Assembly: GCA_900708905.1 (NCBI GenBank)
Contig: CAADRB010000039.1
Span: forward strand, 360,816-424,815
DNA from: Hymenolepis diminuta
Lineage: Eukaryota > Platyhelminthes > Cestoda > Cyclophyllidea > Hymenolepididae
Direction of reading: 5' to 3'
Length of the DNA stretch: 64,000 nucleotides
In this document: positions 35,356 through 50,300 of the stretch, in pieces
How positions within the stretch are numbered: position 1 is the first letter of the stretch
Layout: each line of letters opens with the position of its first letter
Notes under the pieces: model-generated
Database searches by the model: none
Told to the model about the DNA's origin: nothing
The model's input: only the letters and a program-made list of their open reading frames with translations
Position numbers and translations under genes: made by a program

Positions 35356-38300
35356 GTAATTTGAATTTTTCTCTGTCTTAGTTTTTCGAATGTTTGATCT
35401 ATTTTTGTGAATCCTCTATTTATCAAGCTCATTTACTAAAATGTTCAGTTCAGTTTCGAATCAAAGGTGCTATTTGAACAGAGAGATATTAAAATGAGGA
35501 GAAGTTGAGTTTAGAAGATTTCGGTCCTGGAAAAGTATTAATTGGTGCCACTTTATCTCACACTGGATGTCGATTTTCCAAGAAGGAAGATTTGCATTCA
35601 TTTGCATTTTCGGAATCACATATTTTACAAAGCAGTTCAACTTTGCTCGAATGTAGTTTCAGGGTTATATAGACTTAAAGAGAGTGTTGGAGTATTTGTT
35701 TTTAAGCAACTCTATATTAATTATTATCATTTTAAATGATAACTAAAATCACAATAACGGCTCGAGATTTATTATTTATTTGTCTGATTGTTAGGGAATG
35801 AAGATTATTTTATATATTTTTGTTTCAGGCGCCCGTGGTTGTGTTAGAGTCCCTTTCAAAACGGTTGACGGAACGGCTAAAGGAAATGGAAAAGACTACT
35901 CAAATGTCTCCGGTACTATTGAATTTCAGGATGGCCAAACCGAGTAAGGCTATCCTTTCAAATTTAAATCGTGATTTCCTCTAATGTACCCCGTTTAGCG
36001 ATCTGTAAAATCAACAATACTAGCTTATTATCTAGTCCAGAGTAGGTTCGGTCAAACGGATTTCTGAACATAGAAACTTTATCCATAGATTCTCTGTCGC
36101 GAGTTTTAGAGTCTTCACAGATCATTTAGTATACAATAAGAAGACAGCTAATAGGGTTTGACTTGCCCTCTGCATGAGTTGCCGTGTCACTTCACTGCAT
36201 AATTAAGACCTGTTAGTAGGCGACTATCTGCACTTAAATAAACGTCATCTTAAAGTATATATGCACAGATCCTCGTATTAGACGTGAAAATGGCCTTGCA
36301 TTTTATGAGATTCAAAATGTTAGTTTTCGAGGTGATATGAAATCGTTACATTTGTATGCGGCGATCTCCCATAAAACATTCGCATAAAAATTAATCCAGG
36401 TGTTTCACATCTTATGAATGTAGAGGTGACTTTACTTTTTCAGCCCTGATTGAAAAACAGAATGTTCCGTTCACATTCCGTCGTCGAAATCTTCAGAGTA
36501 GAACTTCCTCTTCTATCGGGCATTAATCTTTTCAAGATTCTCTGTCTATATTGAATAATTATCTGGGGTGGGGAGAAGAGGAGAGATCTTTGGCACAAAG
36601 TCTACAAAAGAGGCTTTTGCTTTGAACTTTCACATACCTCTGCATCTTTAGTTATTTTTTCTGCCTGCTAATAATTGGAAATTCTGAATATCTGAGACTT
36701 CAAAAATTTGTTCACTCCACAATTTTCTACATCATAATTATTGCCGAAGTAAAAAAGCCTAATAGATCAACCAACCGGGAAATTTCAACTGTACGGTTTC
36801 CTTCTGTTATTCAATGAATTTGACTTTACGAAAGCAAATGAATGCAAATTACCGTTCAAAGAAACCTGCATTCAACACTATTTTCTCTCCATCCAAACTA
36901 AGGAGAAATTAAGTTTTATTTCGTCCCACCTGATACAGTCGTTTTGGAGCTTTACTAAGCCTGGACATTAACTTATTTCGAATTTTCCTTTTTTTCCTGC
37001 TACAGTTAGTTAATTCTGGAATAAATGGCTGTATATGTATGAATATCTTCGATTTCTCTTGACGCATCCATAAAAAATAAAGAAATCTTATTTTATGGAA
37101 ACCCTGAGCACTCCCATAATTTCGTAATTTTATGACACCTGCCAGTGGAATTGTGACGTATAATCAAAATCATAACAGTGAAAATGATTGAATTTCAATT
37201 AACTTCACTTATTATTAATTAATCTTTATTTCTCGGTGAAAAAATTCCATTGTTATTAGTCATAGAAAACACAAGCGTTTCATTTCCATTATACTGGAAA
37301 ACATCTAAGCATGGAATCAGTAAAATATGAGAAAGGTCGTGTAGAACTAGAGGATGAAGTTGCAACTATTGTCGTGCAGAAGGGTGAATGCTCGCTTGTC
37401 ACCAATTTGTTGGGATAACAGCTATTGCCGATCAGAAAATTGTGGGTTTTTCAAGGTCACCAGTTTGTTGGAGTTAGAGTAATGAGAACCGAGGTCAAAG
37501 ATTTAGGAGTCAAGACTAATGGCTCACAGAGTCACCAAATTATTGCAGTTAATGAACCAGAACCACGTGGTAGAAGCTAATAACAACGAACAACACGTCC
37601 AAAAAATAAAATACAAAGAGTTGTGTAGGCCTAAGTGTATTGAATAAAGTGCGGTGGGGATTCGAGAGCGTACGGGAAAGATGAGGGGGAGAGAAGATAA
37701 GTGGGAAGCATATGAGCAGATAAGTGGGTCACTTGAACAAGGACGTGTATGAGGATGTGTACTGGTGTGCTTTAAATGAAACGGGATAGTTATCAACAAG
37801 AAAGCATCGATAACCTCGTCTAAACAAGACAGATAGGGGTTTGAGTCAGAGATGTAAAGATGAAAAATTTACGTATTTTCATAAAGAATGTGACTAAAGA
37901 GTAATTCTTGAAAATACGTAGAGTCATCCTTCAAACTTGGGGCATAAAATACTTCTTTCGGATTTCTGTATTTATCATATTTCACCGTTCTAGTATTTAT
38001 TATTTGAATTCGGAATCATTGTGATGCCAGTATTTTCAAAAGAGAAAGAATTCACTTTGTGATGTCATAATGTTCAGCCTTCATCATTTTTAGCCGGAAT
38101 CATGGTGGGATTATGTCTGAGGCATTCAATGCTTCTTGATAGTCGGTTATTTTGATTCGAATGAATATTTATTATGTTCCCCTCCTTATTTTCGGATATG
38201 AATGTTCTCCCAGCTTCGTACATGCTTCTTGGTGCCTCAAGGAAGAGTTACGGTTTCGATTAAAAGTTCATTTCAATTATTTAATCTTAGGCCTAGCCTT

Positions 38301-41300
38301 CTTTTCATCTTTTACTGTGTTGGAGGCAGCTATTTAAATGTGTTTCATATAACATTCTAACTAAAATTTGTTATTTTTTCAAATCTGATTCGGAACGGTT
38401 TTTATTATTCAATGATTTTGTGCGGTGTAGATTTATCCTCACTTTGGGGAAAATGTCACCAACGGTCGGGAACAGGCCGTGCTTGCAGAAAATGGCACAA
38501 AGAAAGGGAGAGGTCCTGTGACTAGAAGTAACGTCTGTCTCGGTTCAAGTCAAGCGGAATACTTCTATAAATACACACAGTAAAGCGAGTGAATGGTTCG
38601 CACGCCACAAAAATTAGTCGTGTTATTCAGTAGAATCCTTCGTTTTTTGAGATTGGCCCGCAATTCTTAACTCCTCTTATATATCAAAATTCTTGGTAAT
38701 TTAAAGCGGAACAAATAGAAATGGATCATGAAATGACTGATGTTCATTTAAAACGAATTGATTTTCCATTTGAACAGGCGTTATTATCTTAGTAGTGTAA
38801 AAAAATTCTGCAAGGGTTAATTATGGCAAAACATATGAATAAAGAGATCAAGAAACGAACGGTTTGAAACGGGGTTCAAAAAGGAACAGGTCAGAGCATC
38901 AAGCGTTTGACTTTACGTTAAATTTGCATTGTCCATGTTCTCATGCGAAGGCGAATTACTGCATAATGACCTGATGTTTAAATTTCTTGATTAGATTCCC
39001 AGATTAATGGCTGAGATTATGTCCCCGATATTCAAACCTTGTTTTAGGTTGACTTGATTCCGTGGTTGGCCATACCGCCTCGACTTATTGGTACCCTACG
39101 ACTTTTTTTAATCTAGCGGTTTTGATATTATACTTTATGAACAAGATACAAATTAGGTGCACACTCTGTTGCGTTGCATTTTTGCCATTTCAATATACTA
39201 CAGTTACACATGGTAGAACAAAACTTTTTATTATGAAAGTAGAAGAAAAGTAGAAAAGACTACGTATGGAATCAAAATAACTCCACTTAACTTAACTCCG
39301 TATTCAATAGATGGAGATATTTAGCAGCAATTAGTTCGTTTCGTTAAATTTTTCCTTTTTCATAAACAAGAAATTTGTATATGATTATATTTTCACAATG
39401 ATCCATTTCATAAAATCGAAATTTGTTAGAAAAAAGGAGAAAGATCTTGTCCAATAATATCTTTTTAATTTCTCTCTGACCTTACGTAGGTCATTGGCTT
39501 CGTTTGAGAAATGTACATAATTACTTCTTATTATGCTTGTTTGAATTATCGGTTTTAGATTTGAAACAATTTTTCGAAATTGGGTTGAGATATTGATTAA
39601 TGAAAATGTGCGATCATTTCTATTTGTTTGTTATTTCTCCAAAATTGAATCAAAAATGACAGTAAAAATTTTAGTGTATTTTATCTTTCATAATGTAATA
39701 ATATTTTCTTAAATTTGTATTGTTTTATAATTATTTCATAATTTTTAAAACACTTTAATTTTTTTATGTTTAGCAATCGTGAAGGGTTTTCAATTTCTCA
39801 TCGGTTAATCGTATTAATCATATATGCAGTTCTCAGATTAAAAAATGTTGAGAAAATTTAAATATTTCTAAATATAAATGAATTTGAGTAATTTCTTCGA
39901 ATTTACTTCCACCATTTAACTTCCAAATCAATAAATAGATGCATTACTTTAGAAGTCAAAGGTTTGTGATTTGGAATAGGCTAGCCTCCTCATTGTCTTT
40001 GAATTGTTTGCCCCTTAAGTTCCGTCATCTCCAGATGTGTTCCAACCTGAGGAGTTGGATTTCGTACTAGATGTCGGTCTTACGGGTTAATTGTCATGGT
40101 TACAAGAATTCGAGAAGTTTGCCTCGCCGTAAAGGCTACTTGGATTAGGAGCTCAGGAAATGATAAATCCCAGCAATCATAATGTGTTTTGATGACGCAG
40201 TGGTTAATGCACAGGTCTTCAAAACCGGTACTCATCGTTGCGCATTCGGTGAAAAATCTGACCTCGTGTTCTAGTTAATATTGGGCAAGTGAATATTTCT
40301 CAATTTCGCTGGCGAAAATGAAAGCTGATAATACTTCCCTCCATTAATTGAATGAAATGATTCATCGTACTAGTTAATAGTGAATAAAGTATGTGATTTT
40401 CTCATCGGATATGGTGCAGACAGTAAGTCTACTCGAAATTTTTGTTTGAAAATGCTCCTATTTAATGGACTTGATTGAGAGTTAAATCAGGTTGGAGGCT
40501 TATTTAGACCAGCTGATGTGTGGATTTTGTATCTGAAAGTTGTTATCAGTTCAATCTGCCGAATTTGGAGCATAATTTTTGAAATGTCCATTATTCAGCT
40601 AAAATGGAGGGCATTTGTTAGTATTATTCAACTTGTAAACATTCTACAAGTTCTAAAGGATAATACATTGACCGCTCCTGTAAAATAAGCTTCTTCTACA
40701 ATTTCGCAATTCTAGTAGGCCTATTTTCTGCCGCTGGGAGCTAGATATTGCCAGACTAAAGATAAATTAGAAGTACAGTTACTCCAGGACAATTTTTAAA
40801 TCAACAAAGACTACGCATTTGAAAATAAGTGATTTTCACGTTATTTATATTTGGAGTTAGAAACACCGGCGGACTAATAACAGTTTTTGTCCCGAATAAC
40901 TGTTATTCTGCCGGCAGTCCGCCTGCACATTGATAAGGATAGTGATTAACTCTAAAGAGACTTTTATTAAGGCACATCACAGAGATAAGGCCAGTTAGTG
41001 TGGCATAATGGCATAAAGTTCATAAGATATATGAAGCATGAAAATAAGGAGAGGAGGTGGCTATTTGTCCCCCATCCGCTTGCCCCCACCAAGAGCGATA
41101 GTGACCTGATCTAGCCAATGGTCAAACTGAGCTCAAAATTTCGGCCTCTCTATTGGTCTACTCCGCGCGAAGACATGCGCTTTACTTTGGTCTAGCAAGG
41201 TTGCGAGCCTACTTCTAATACTTCTGGGGTCTATACGACTTAACGAACGTCTCTGGAATTAAACTTTGGCTTTGTTTGTTGGCGTCCCATTACCCACTCT

Positions 41301-44300
41301 TCTTAGCATACATTTGTGGTCATTGAACTTTGCTCGGTTCACAGTACAGTTTACTGAATTCAATATGCCCTATTCTCTCGAATTATGAACTATAGGGCTC
41401 GAGAAGGTGAATTAATCACCGAGAAGTGATTAAAGGTACTTGAGCTTCTCACATTAAGTCATGCGTCTAATTACACCTCAAGAGCTGTCGGAATTCATAA
41501 AAACCTTATGCCAAAGTACCTGTTCCCTTTGAATTTGCACTTGAGAAATCCATGCAAAGGCAGTAGCCACGGAGAGTACTTCAATCGCTTTGTATTGAAC
41601 CTCGTTAGTGTGTGCCTCACCTGTATGCATGTCGGTTATTTGAACAAACATTTGCCAATATTTGTTTCTCAATGTAGATAATTCTTCATCTTAGTCACGG
41701 TTTAACAAATTATGGATAGGAATAATTATCTGCCACCCACGTAAACACTAAATAAATTTACTCTTTCCACGTAGTTTAAACTAACAGTTGCTCATTTAGA
41801 TCGTGGACAATAGTTGTCGAAGCTTATGTATGTTTATTAAATGATTAACAAAGATAGTTTATATTATAATAATCAGGCAAGCGTGTGCATAGCTAAAACG
41901 AGGTGGAAAGGGCAGAGAGATCAGATCCATGGAATTTATTGTACAAATCGAAGAATAAATGCAACTGCTTTTTCAAGAGACCTTTTGGAAGGGCTCTGAA
42001 GGAATCCGATGTTGAGAATGGCAATCAACCATTTATCGGTCTTAAACCAACTGTAAGTTGGGTCCTAGAAATCGATATTGTTCGTTGCACCTGAAGGGCA
42101 GTGATCTCAAAGATACTGTGGGAGTATTGTTTTCTTTTCAGTAAACATTCGTGTTGGCAGCTTTGCAGTTCACCATTTTCTATGGAATTCCTTTCAGGTG
42201 GGAATTTTCGCTCTTTGGAGCTGTTGGCTGTTTCGCCTACGATGACGTAGTCAAACTCAAAACTTTCTTGGCTTCTCAATGTCCATAAAAGGGTGAGAGA
42301 AAAAGGGAGGAGGGACTACTTGGCGTGAAATTAATTAACATTAAAATTAGATTTTAAAGGGATGATACGCACCTCTTTGCTTCTTGACTATCAAGGAGTG
42401 GCGCTAAGAGATCTCCCTTGCGAGAAGCTTGGATTTTACTCCCTTACTAAGGGTGGTTGGCCATTCCGCTCACTGGATGCGTACTGATAGAAATCGAACA
42501 CGTGAGCTCACAGACGAGCACGTTAATCGCCACTCGCTTTCTCAATTTCAAAGCCTGCTTATGATTAGGAAATTAAAGGTTATTTTAATTCCATTTTCTG
42601 GGTATTTCAATTAGTCATGCCATTTACTAATGGATTGACTTCATTGCTTTGCCAGTGTTGTACTCTCTACCTCCCAATAAGACTTTGATAATGCCAAATT
42701 CCATAATTAAATTTTCATGGGTATTCTTTCGATTTTATTTATTGTATAGATGGAAGAGTTGAATAGGCAGATGTAGAGCTTCCATTAACTGAATTAAAGG
42801 GAGACTAAAATTTCATTCCTGGAAAGTAAAGACTTTATCATATTTTGAATATTTGAGTATTTTTTTATAGTTTACACTAGATCATTGATATGCACTCGAC
42901 AATGCTATGTTGTGACTTAGACGATCTGTTTTTGTTATTCACATGCTCGGTTTTTACCATTGTTTCTTTTCGCTCTGGCATCTTCATTGTTGTTTCTCAA
43001 TACACTTTGGTTTCCTGTTAATCTTCGATTTTCCAATTTGGAAGAGACTGTAATTTCTCTCTAGCCACTAAGAGGACCCTCGTTCTTAAGGGGTATATTT
43101 AGGCTTTATAGAGTCGAGCTACTACGTTCTATTTCAGTTATGCTAGTTGACATAAGCAAGAATTCACAATTAGTGCAAACCAGGTGGAGGAAATAGAAAC
43201 CAGTGATCGACGTGCAAGTCTGAGAAATCAAAGGTCATAAGACAGATATACATCCGGTGGCGTGGGTGATCAACCTACCTTGTTTAATTCTAGACATTAA
43301 GAGGGATGACAGAATAGTTCTTGTAAGAGTGGCTCCGGGATGCCTTCTCTCTAGCCATGTCAAGTATTGTTAACACTTCTCCTAATGGGCTTGGGAAGTT
43401 TTCCATCAGGATGGTTCCTAAAGAAATCCAGAAGTATCCAGAACCTCGATCGATATTACTAGTCTGCTGAATTTTGTCCTCAGTAATTCGTATTAACAAA
43501 TAATAACGAGCTGAATAACTGTTTTATCGGAAAAAGGGAAGGTTGCTGGGATATTATTTTTAATCTTCTCCTTTCCAAGCGCCTAAAGCATGTATATACA
43601 TATATCTTTGCTGTGTTATGGTTTGCATTTCTTTAAATTATAGAGGCGTCATACGGGTTCCAATCGTTGATGACAACGAATACGAAAAGAGTGAATACTT
43701 CTTTATTGAACTTGGAGAGCCAGTTCTGGCTGAAAAAGAAGGCATGTCAACAATATTTTTATTCCCTTTTTGTCGTTGAATGTTGTTAATTATATGCAAG
43801 CTAACTTCAAAATTAACCATTCACTGCTCGTTGATTAATTAAGATAATCTTACATATATTAATAATAATAGTAAGTACAGTGCTTTAATCATATTGTTAC
43901 TCAGGGCAGAGCAGTTTAGTAGCCCACTTCATTTGAATAACTGATTCATCAAGTTCCCTTACTGTTTCAATATTCAGACTTAAAGACTTGACTCTCTAGT
44001 TCCTGTCTAAAAAATCCAGAAATTTTTAAAAGAATTAATTGGACTCAGTCCCTGGTTAAATTAGTCTCTTGTTATAGCCAAAAGCAGCTTTATGTTACTT
44101 AATAGCGGTATTCAAAATGCCTTCTTCTTAACCTGGTACATATTACTGAAAAACCAAAATGACTGTGTAAGATAAATCAATGACACTGATTTAAAAAAGA
44201 CCTTTCTTTGACTGTTTCTGTGGCTATTTTCATTACTTCGACTATTTTTTGGGTATTCTATTGTTTCATTGTTGGTTTTTTAATGGTCGAATAAACGCAC

Positions 44301-47300
44301 GAAAACTACAAATAAAAGGAAGTTTAAATTCTAGCGACCAACTATTTGTAATTTGGTTTTCACCAAATTTTCATTTCCTAATCTTTTTATTGTGCTTACA
44401 TATTTTTCAATTTTATATATATATATATATACTATTTATAATATGTATATATAATTGACATTTTGCCATTTGACCACCTTTTTAAAAAAATCAAACAAGA
44501 GATCGTTTGTGTTCAAGTTTAAAAAGAACTTTTTACTAATTTTATTTTCACTTCGCTCTACTCTCTAATTTGATCCACTTCCTTTACTAACAGTTAATTA
44601 TTATATATTTTCGACTTATAGTTGGCTTTCTATCAATTTTGGGTTAAATATATTACATATATATTCCCTGATCATAACCCTTGAAATGATTAAATTAATA
44701 GTAACATTTTGTCAGTTAAAATGTTTAACATTTTGAAATACCACGTTATTTACAGCGAAAGTTGCCTCTTTTCCCTTCCTGTTTAAAAACAATGTTACGG
44801 TTTTAAAACTCAACTTTGCTCTGTTGTCTGTGCAGATAATACTAAAAAGCCAGAACGCCGTCTAAGAGATAAACAACTTATTACTAAGAAGAAACCCCTT
44901 CGGTTAATTATCTAAGGCGTTACCCTCAGAGAATGTTTTAATTTTCTTTTATTGCCCTACAAATCAACGCTAAACACGATATTACTTAAAGTTATTGGAT
45001 AGCATGTTGTGACCGCTCACATGTGAATTACTCCCTTCATGATACTTAATCTTGTTTACGAAATCAACAAATCTTAAAGAAAATATAAACAAAGATTGTC
45101 TTTAATTCAGAGCTTTTACTCTATATTTTGTAATGTTTTAGTTTTTGTGCATAACATATAACATTACGTTTTTAATGGATTACTTTAGTTATAAGTGTTT
45201 CACACATCCGCTCTCATTTTCTGGTTGATAAATCAGCGGTTTAGTATCAAAATTTGCCGATTACTGTGCAGATATTTAGAAAATTTTTGTTTTCTTTATC
45301 TGGGCGCTTTCCGTTTTATGAATTGTATGCTCGATTTTTGCTTTTGTCGGACTTCCATCTAGTCGATTCAAAAACATGTCTTGAGAGAATATTATGGCAC
45401 AACACCTCTTATAAATTGATAATGATTAATTTACATTTACTAATATAGAAGAAACATTAACAGGGCTATTAAAAACGCATGTCTTCTTAGAATCGCTAAT
45501 ATCGGTAAACCTATTATATAATTTTCCCATACTTAATGCATTATTAATTTTACAAAGTGAAAATTACGACAAGATTTACGAATATAATCAAAGGCAAACA
45601 CCTAAGCGTGTAGGAAAATAGATTTCAAAGAATCTGGACTGTAAATTAGGAGAACCCCTGCTTCAGAATGTTCACTCTCTCTGTTTCTATCTTCACGCAA
45701 TTCTTATGGACTTCCATTGGAATTATGCTTCATTTTACAGCACTGAATAACGATTTAATGACATCGAGGATCCACACAGATGTGAAATAACTTTATTAAG
45801 CCCTCAGCTTTTAGATTTCTTCCATCTGTAATTTTTTGATATAGTCTTATAAATTATGCGAAATAATTCATTTTAACATTCTTTTCTGTTTTAAATACCT
45901 ATCCGTGGAGCAAATTTTCCTAACTCTCAGATTCATTAACACACTCATCTTTTAATCTCATGATGTTGAAAAATAAGAACAAGGACCTGTGTGATCTGAG
46001 ACTGAAAGTTAATATGCTTCTGATACAAGAATAGGCTTGTTGGAGTTTTGAACTTAAATGTCGATTAATCAGTGCAATTTTCTGCGTTATAGTCTTTCAA
46101 TTAATTACACCTGATCTAAAGAAAACGATCAGCTAAATGGTGCTATTATATATTCACTGAAAGACGTGTAGCTTTCCAAATTACGTTAAATGGATTTGGG
46201 AAGGAGTTAAACTTGAAGCTCTCTATCGTAAAAATTAAGAAATATCTAACGTGGGTATTGAACTGGAAAACTGCTATGGGTGTCAAATCTCTTAAGCAAT
46301 GCCGTTTCACGATCTATTTCTAATTTGGTTGAAAGTAAAAGAAAGTCGTTACTGATTGGATGGTCGGAGGTCTTGCATCTAATTGACGTCTCCCAAAATC
46401 TGGAATTGGAAACAGTTCATTGGTTTATATCTTTAATAAATAATAGAAGTTTAGATTATGATCTGCCTATTCAATGAGTAATTTTTAGATAGCAAGGTGT
46501 GATGTATGTGTGAATGGTGAACTTTCTTTTATTTTGAGAATTTCTGTCTAATGCAGTTTAAAAAAAGCTGTAGCTGTCAACGCAATAGCTTTCTCCCACA
46601 GTGATGATTAATTAAAGATTGTCAAACCCTGAGAGAATGCGTTTAATGTATCAGACAAAAATGATTGTGCTTACATAATGGAATACACACGTAATGTAAT
46701 GTAATGCCAACCGATATCGATTGAGGCATGTGAGGAAACTTATATGAAACACAATATACTACTTATATTGTATTGTTTAGATGATATTTGACTACGCTCA
46801 TTTACTTACAGAAATGTCGAGTCAGCGGCGATGTAGCTTTTAAGTCTGCCAATTAGAGAATATCAGATGATTGATATTGTAATTTGGGTAGATGACGTCT
46901 TACCTACCTGTTTGCTGAAGGAGTTTGAAGGCCACTAGTCTATACCGAAATTATCTGCATTCGATGTAAAAAGCATTTATAATTTTAATTTATTTATCGC
47001 ATTTGATGCGATTTATGCGTTGGGAAAATATACTAATGAATGGGGGAATAAACTTTAGTACTCCTCCCCTGAAGCTGGATATTTCTTTATGACTAAAATT
47101 TGCAAATAGCGCATTTTTTCTACAGTTCGTCATGATTACATTTGGTTGAAGCTCAGCCTGAAAGGCAATTGGTTGACTATTGCACTGGGTGAGGCTTTGT
47201 ATTTTACAAATTTGTTCAAATTCGTGAGTAGAAGAAGAAGACCTCCAGAGTTGACAAAGTTTGAGGTGACGCCACTCTCATCTTTTGAAATTCCAGAGCA

Positions 47301-50300
47301 GTTTAAAGTTAAGATATGAACCTTGTATAAATTAACTTAATTTAGTTAAAAATTTATTAAAAAGTCATCACTTTTTTCATTTACTGGAGGAAAGGAAGAG
47401 TGAATCATGGTAAATTTGATCCAGAGAATTGGCGACCATTCTTAAAAAAGCTGAACATTTGATAGTAATAAGCCAAAGCTTTGGTGCCCGTTTTTCATTA
47501 ATGATTTGTATTTCTGCAATCGTATGTTTGATAACAAGGAGAACTGCATTGGCGAGTTGCCTTCGCTACCTTAATAACTGAAGAGTGGATCAGTAGGTTT
47601 CAGCGTTCTAGAACAATCTTTACTTACAACGAACTTTATTATTCAGGAAAGTTTGATTGATCCGTCTTATATAAAGCCAAAGGTAAGATTATTCAAACAA
47701 GACGCGGAAGAAGTTTTCAATATCTTCTTTCAAGTTTCTTTCCTTATATCTCGAAATAATTTCCAACGTTTGTTGTCAATATTTTCACATTTCAAGGCTT
47801 TTTGTACTGGAAATCAGATGCCAATATTTTGTCTGAAAAATCTCCACAAGTGAGATACAAAACTAGATATAAGATGAAATGAAGACGTTTAGCATTCCTT
47901 GTTGTCACTCTGACCCCATAAATATCGGAAACTACTCTCCCCATTAAGCTTTGCACACAATTTTCTGCCGATCAATCAAATTTAAATTCGGTTGACTGTT
48001 GCTGATGTACATGTACGAGCAAAGCAAATATATTTTAATGTTTTTTATCAAAATAATTATTATGGGCGTTAAAGGTGAACGGAAGCAGACAATACAGCAG
48101 GAAATTAAGAGTTTTACTCCTGGGCTCACTGTATTTCCCAATTTTTCAAGGGCCTATCGTGAGTGAGCACGTCTTAGTTTAAATTGAAAGATATCGCAAC
48201 TCTTCACTGTTTAGATAATAGAAACTGCTTTATATCATGTAAGATAATTTTGCTTCTTCAATCTAAGGAAGAAAAATGGATTGAAGTGATAAGGCCGACC
48301 ATCATGATTATAAAATCGGTCAATAAGAGCTGGACATCGTCGGCAAGGAATTACTGCAATTCAGACGACGAATTTGAATCGCCCATTCAGTAAAATTGTG
48401 CAACTCGTATCCAAAAATCAAATAAAGTATGGCTTTGTTATCGTTTTTAAGAAGTTTTGCATCTTTAAAAGGTAAACTCTTTTCTCAGACGTAATAAATC
48501 AACCACTTACCGTAAAGGGGAGTCCGTTTAAGGTCTACGAATTTAGGTTCGTACAAAATAAACTCCACTAAGACAATATTTGTTTAAAATGTTTCTGTCA
48601 ATATTGAGAGCCATTTTCAAAACCACGAAATTAAATTTTAATTAACTATAATAATTTATCATTAATATTCTTCCTTGTTTTTTCACACCAATTTAATTTT
48701 AGCGATTAGTTCAAACGACTCACTTCTACTGGCAGTTAACTTCGATTTGCAGATCTATGACCTCTGAAATTTTTTTTACTAAGGTTTCAAATTTCACACT
48801 ACATGATGTTTTAGTATCATCTTTTAATTTCTAGGTGTTTGTAAATAGCCTACAAGGTGAACTGAGTAAAGCTTTTTCTATGTAACGGAAACTTACAATT
48901 AGCGAATTCTACTTCTAACTGGAGTAGTTAAAAATTTGCCCTAAAACCGACTAATTTAGAGTCCCAATATGTTTAAGTCGGAAAAGCGAAGAGAGACTGA
49001 AGGTCTTTTTTATCCCAGAAGGGGATATTCGGGACATACTCTGAGGCCTGCTACCGGGACAGAGTGAGTAAATCTGAGGGAATACAAAGCTTATTAATTC
49101 TTGAGACCACCATAAACGTAATGAATGGCATTTTAGCCCCTCTGATTAAATGTTAAATTCTGTATCAATGATGGCTTTGATTCGAGTTTGATTTGTAATG
49201 CTCATCTTAACTGAACTCAAGTGAGTACTGCTGTGTTTTGCTGTTGGCCGTAACAAGGTACATACAATTCGAAGTGGCATGATTAACCATGGAGGTAAAT
49301 CATCTGTCAATAAGCTCTGAACATCGTGGACGTAATCCCATCCATGAATCTGAAACTCAAATCATGAAATTTGAATAATGTAAATCAGATTCCTTAAGTG
49401 ACCATGGAAAGCATTATACCTTCAAGAAAGTATAATTCTCGATATCCTGGCTTCATTTGCTCTAATGAAAGTCAGTTGTTTTTAAGTATTTTCCTTCCTA
49501 TTAATAAACTGAAACCATGTCTAAACAAGCGGAAGGAAGCTTCCTGTCGGTTTTATACTTTACATAAGCAGAAGATTCAACCATCTCTAGCAAACGCTAA
49601 TTGTCCTGTTTAAAAACTGCAAAGCAAATTTGCAAGCAAAACCGACTTTTAACTTTTAATAATTTCTGAAATTTTAAATGTAGGTGAAGAAGAAGACTGG
49701 GGTAAGATTGCCTTTTTGCTGATGTAACTGAATGAAGATTTTGACTGTGTTGTTAAGCACTCCATTTCCTTCCATTACCGTTAGTAAGGGTTGGAATCTT
49801 AGGAAAATGAAAAGTCAAGATTTGTAGTCCAAAAAGTGATATTATTAATGAGGCCATCTTCGCGCATGCAGTCCTATTAACTTGCATGAGAACTTGTAAC
49901 TTACCTGCAAATTGTGAGAGCGTGATAACCACATGCGTTAATCAAGGTCAATGTTCAAGGCTTGACTGTCTGTCATGGTTGCTTCCATGAGGATAAATTA
50001 TTGGAAGACTTTTCAATATTGTTATAGTGGTAGGAATTCTAGTTTAGATATCACTAGGCTGTAGTTGGCCCAAACTCGGAGAACAAGAGATAAGACAGAA
50101 GTATATTTGTTCCAAGACTACATTTGAATATATTTCGTCTTTATATTATCGATATTTGAAGATCGAAACACCCCCGGACAATTGGCAGTTGTTGTTCTGA
50201 CTAACTGTTACGGTGTCAGGAACGGCGAAACGTAGGTAAGAATGATGGACGACTTAGAGGCCATCCACAGGAATTACTCATCTCTAGGTTAAACATAGAC

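Larger units (their letters stand above)
35944..43643 (+). other. Exchanger intron 2
   Basis: 7.7 kb. It holds repeats at 37670-37800, 40190-40365, 40865-40915, 40955-41290, 42095-42290 and 42390-42545. No additional phase-2 exon was convincing. Confidence 0.6.

Noticed and set aside
47647..47682. 36-nt exon-like segment ([12 protein letters not shown]) with good acceptor and gtaaga donor in exchanger intron 3
   Set aside because: It is open only in phase 0; in the phase 1 required by exon 3 it contains a stop.
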